From Marinomonas aquimarina (GTDB taxonomy: Bacteria; Pseudomonadota; Gammaproteobacteria; Pseudomonadales; Marinomonadaceae), in the NCBI RefSeq assembly GCF_900089755.1, contig NZ_FLOC01000018.1, positions 1 through 64,000 on the forward strand: a DNA stretch of 64,000 nucleotides, given 5' to 3'. Numbering within the stretch: the first letter of the stretch is position 1; every line of letters starts with the position of its first letter. A model generated the notes under the pieces. It searched no databases. It was not told where the DNA came from and worked only from the letters and a program-made list of their open reading frames with translations. The position numbers were made by a program, and so were the translations under genes. Below are positions 62,865 through 64,000 of this stretch, in pieces.

Positions 62865-64000
62865 GGCGAGGCCTTGTTGCCGGTGTCCTCGTCGGTGGCA
62901 ATGGCCACCGCGGGAGGTTCGGCCGCAGCGGCGTCATCCAGCAGGTCGTCGGGCAGGCCCGTGTCCTGCAAGGCGGGGGAACTGGTGAACTCCCACCACT
63001 GCGTCGCTTCGCTGTAGCTCTGGCGCATGTACCCGGCCAGTTGCTGCAAGTCTGCCGGCATCACTTCGTCCGGGTCCGGCGCCGGCAGCGGCATGCGCAC
63101 TTTCCAAAGCTGGCCGCCCTGCAGCAACGCGAAGCACTGGCCTTTCGGCAGGCCGACGACGTGCGACGGCTCGATCATCGGCACGCTGGACATGCTGATG
63201 CGGTCCTGAGTGTTCGACGTGAAATCCGTCGCCCCGCGAATGTCCGAGCTGTCGGTCGCGCCGCTGACGATGGTGGTCGTATAGACCTCGACCTTCGGCA
63301 ATTGCCGGGTCAGCAGTTCGGCGGTCGCGGTCTCGCGCACGCGCAGCATGAACAGGTTGTTGAAATTCCCGATCACCTGGCCTGCCTTCGCGCGGTTGCC
63401 GATGCGGGCCTCGATGTCCGACAGGGTCTGCGTGTACGCAGTGACTTGCAGGCCGGCACCGCCGCCCTTGTTGATCAGCGGGATGAACTCGTCGCCCATC
63501 AATTCGTTGAACTCGTCGGCATGGACGTTGATCGGCACGCGCGCACCGGCCGATGCGCCCGGCAGGCCATCGTCGATCCCATGCTTGTAGATATGCCCGG
63601 CGACCGACACGAGATCGCTGAACATCGAGTTGCCGACCGCGGTGGCGACCTCGGCGTCGGAGAGCGCATCCAGGCCCACATAGACGATGGCCCTCTTACG
63701 GATGATCTGCATCCAGTCGAAGATCGGGCGCGGGTCGGCCAGGTCGGAGTAGTTCGGGGCCAGGAGCTGCGCGATCTTGCCGCTAGTGAGCTTCTCCAGC
63801 AGCGGCAGCAGCGATGCGACGATCTTGTCGAAGTACGTCTTGTCGTAGCGAACCGCCGAGCGCAGGCCATCCAGCACCGGGTCGTAGTTGCGCGCCTGCG
63901 AGAGGTACTGCTCCAGCGCCACCACGCGCTTCTCGCGCCCGATCATGTTGCGCGGGATGTTCTTCTCGTTGAGCTTGGCCTCGATCTGGACGATCACCTC
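62861..64000 (-). CDS. traD: TraD coupling ATPase (SXT/TOL subfamily), C-terminal part
   Basis: The reading frame is open to the window edge and its 5' part lies beyond. The visible 380 residues include the AAA+ core region with INVHADEFNELMGDEF (Walker B-like DE) and VTAYTQTLSDIEARIGNRAK, typical of VirD4/TraD motors. It delivers the relaxase-DNA complex to the secretion channel. The C-terminal tail (EDTGNKASP) is complete. Confidence 0.9.
   Translation of the reverse strand, partial: EVIVQIEAKLNEKNIPRNMIGREKRVVALEQYLSQARNYDPVLDGLRSAVRYDKTYFDKIVASLLPLLEKLTSGKIAQLLAPNYSDLADPRPIFDWMQIIRKRAIVYVGLDALSDAEVATAVGNSMFSDLVSVAGHIYKHGIDDGLPGASAGARVPINVHADEFNELMGDEFIPLINKGGGAGLQVTAYTQTLSDIEARIGNRAKAGQVIGNFNNLFMLRVRETATAELLTRQLPKVEVYTTTIVSGATDSSDIRGATDFTSNTQDRISMSSVPMIEPSHVVGLPKGQCFALLQGGQLWKVRMPLPAPDPDEVMPADLQQLAGYMRQSYSEATQWWEFTSSPALQDTGLPDDLLDDAAAAEPPAVAIATDEDTGNKASP

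Overview
The window looks like the left part of an ICEclc/PAGI-2-type integrative and conjugative element (ICE) inserted into a tRNA-Gly gene of a betaproteobacterium, probably Burkholderiales. The grounds are the Gly/Glu tRNA array, high GC, a DUF4148 protein, and an integrase plus transfer genes of the ICEclc/PFGI-1 type. The genus cannot be fixed from sequence alone, and the far attachment site is not in the window.

Layout. (1) 1-613: chromosomal tRNA array Gly-Glu-Gly-Glu-Gly; the last tRNA-Gly carries the attachment core. (2) 613-4.9 kb: terminator, P4-type tyrosine integrase, an orphan LysR effector domain, an Xre regulator and a full LysR regulator. (3) 4.9-42.9 kb: cargo. This begins with a fossil of hpd and its AsnC-type regulator. 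A copper block follows (HMA chaperone, broken glutaredoxin-MauE gene, ferredoxin, cueR, copA), then an HME-RND efflux operon with His-rich periplasmic proteins, a lipoamide dehydrogenase, nreAB-like nickel genes, a CDF exporter, two zinc-site ArsR repressors, a DUF4148 protein and a frameshifted Cd/Zn/Pb P-type ATPase. Next come a MexEF-OprN-like pump with MerR regulator, a duplicated MFS gene flanking a TetR/disulfide-reductase insert, a ClbS/DfsB-like gene, SnoaL/GntR genes, a copper-regulated DUF305 protein, a small glutaredoxin and a kdsA paralogue. (4) 42.9-64 kb: conjugation core with a MobH relaxase, a RES toxin/antitoxin pair, and a leftward MPF-G type IV secretion cluster ending in TraD, which runs off the window. 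An AT-rich Mrr-like nuclease gene sits inside this cluster in the opposite direction.

How it works together. The metal genes appear wired by a few regulators whose sites recur across the cargo. CueR-type boxes with 19-bp spacers precede the HMA chaperone, copA and the DUF305 gene. A TGAA-N6-TTCA-type operator, likely for the two ArsR paralogues, precedes the CDF gene, the DUF4148 gene and the MFS gene. An NreA/RcnR-type C/G-tract operator lies inside the nreAB promoter.

Most notable observations: the C-terminal extension of the integrase is homologous to the antitoxin of the RES pair about 43 kb away; the P-type ATPase reading frame is interrupted at a run of seven C between its two metal-binding domains; and a lone nuclease-fold gene is embedded in the transfer operon. 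Family names are from recognition of sequence motifs; no database search was run.
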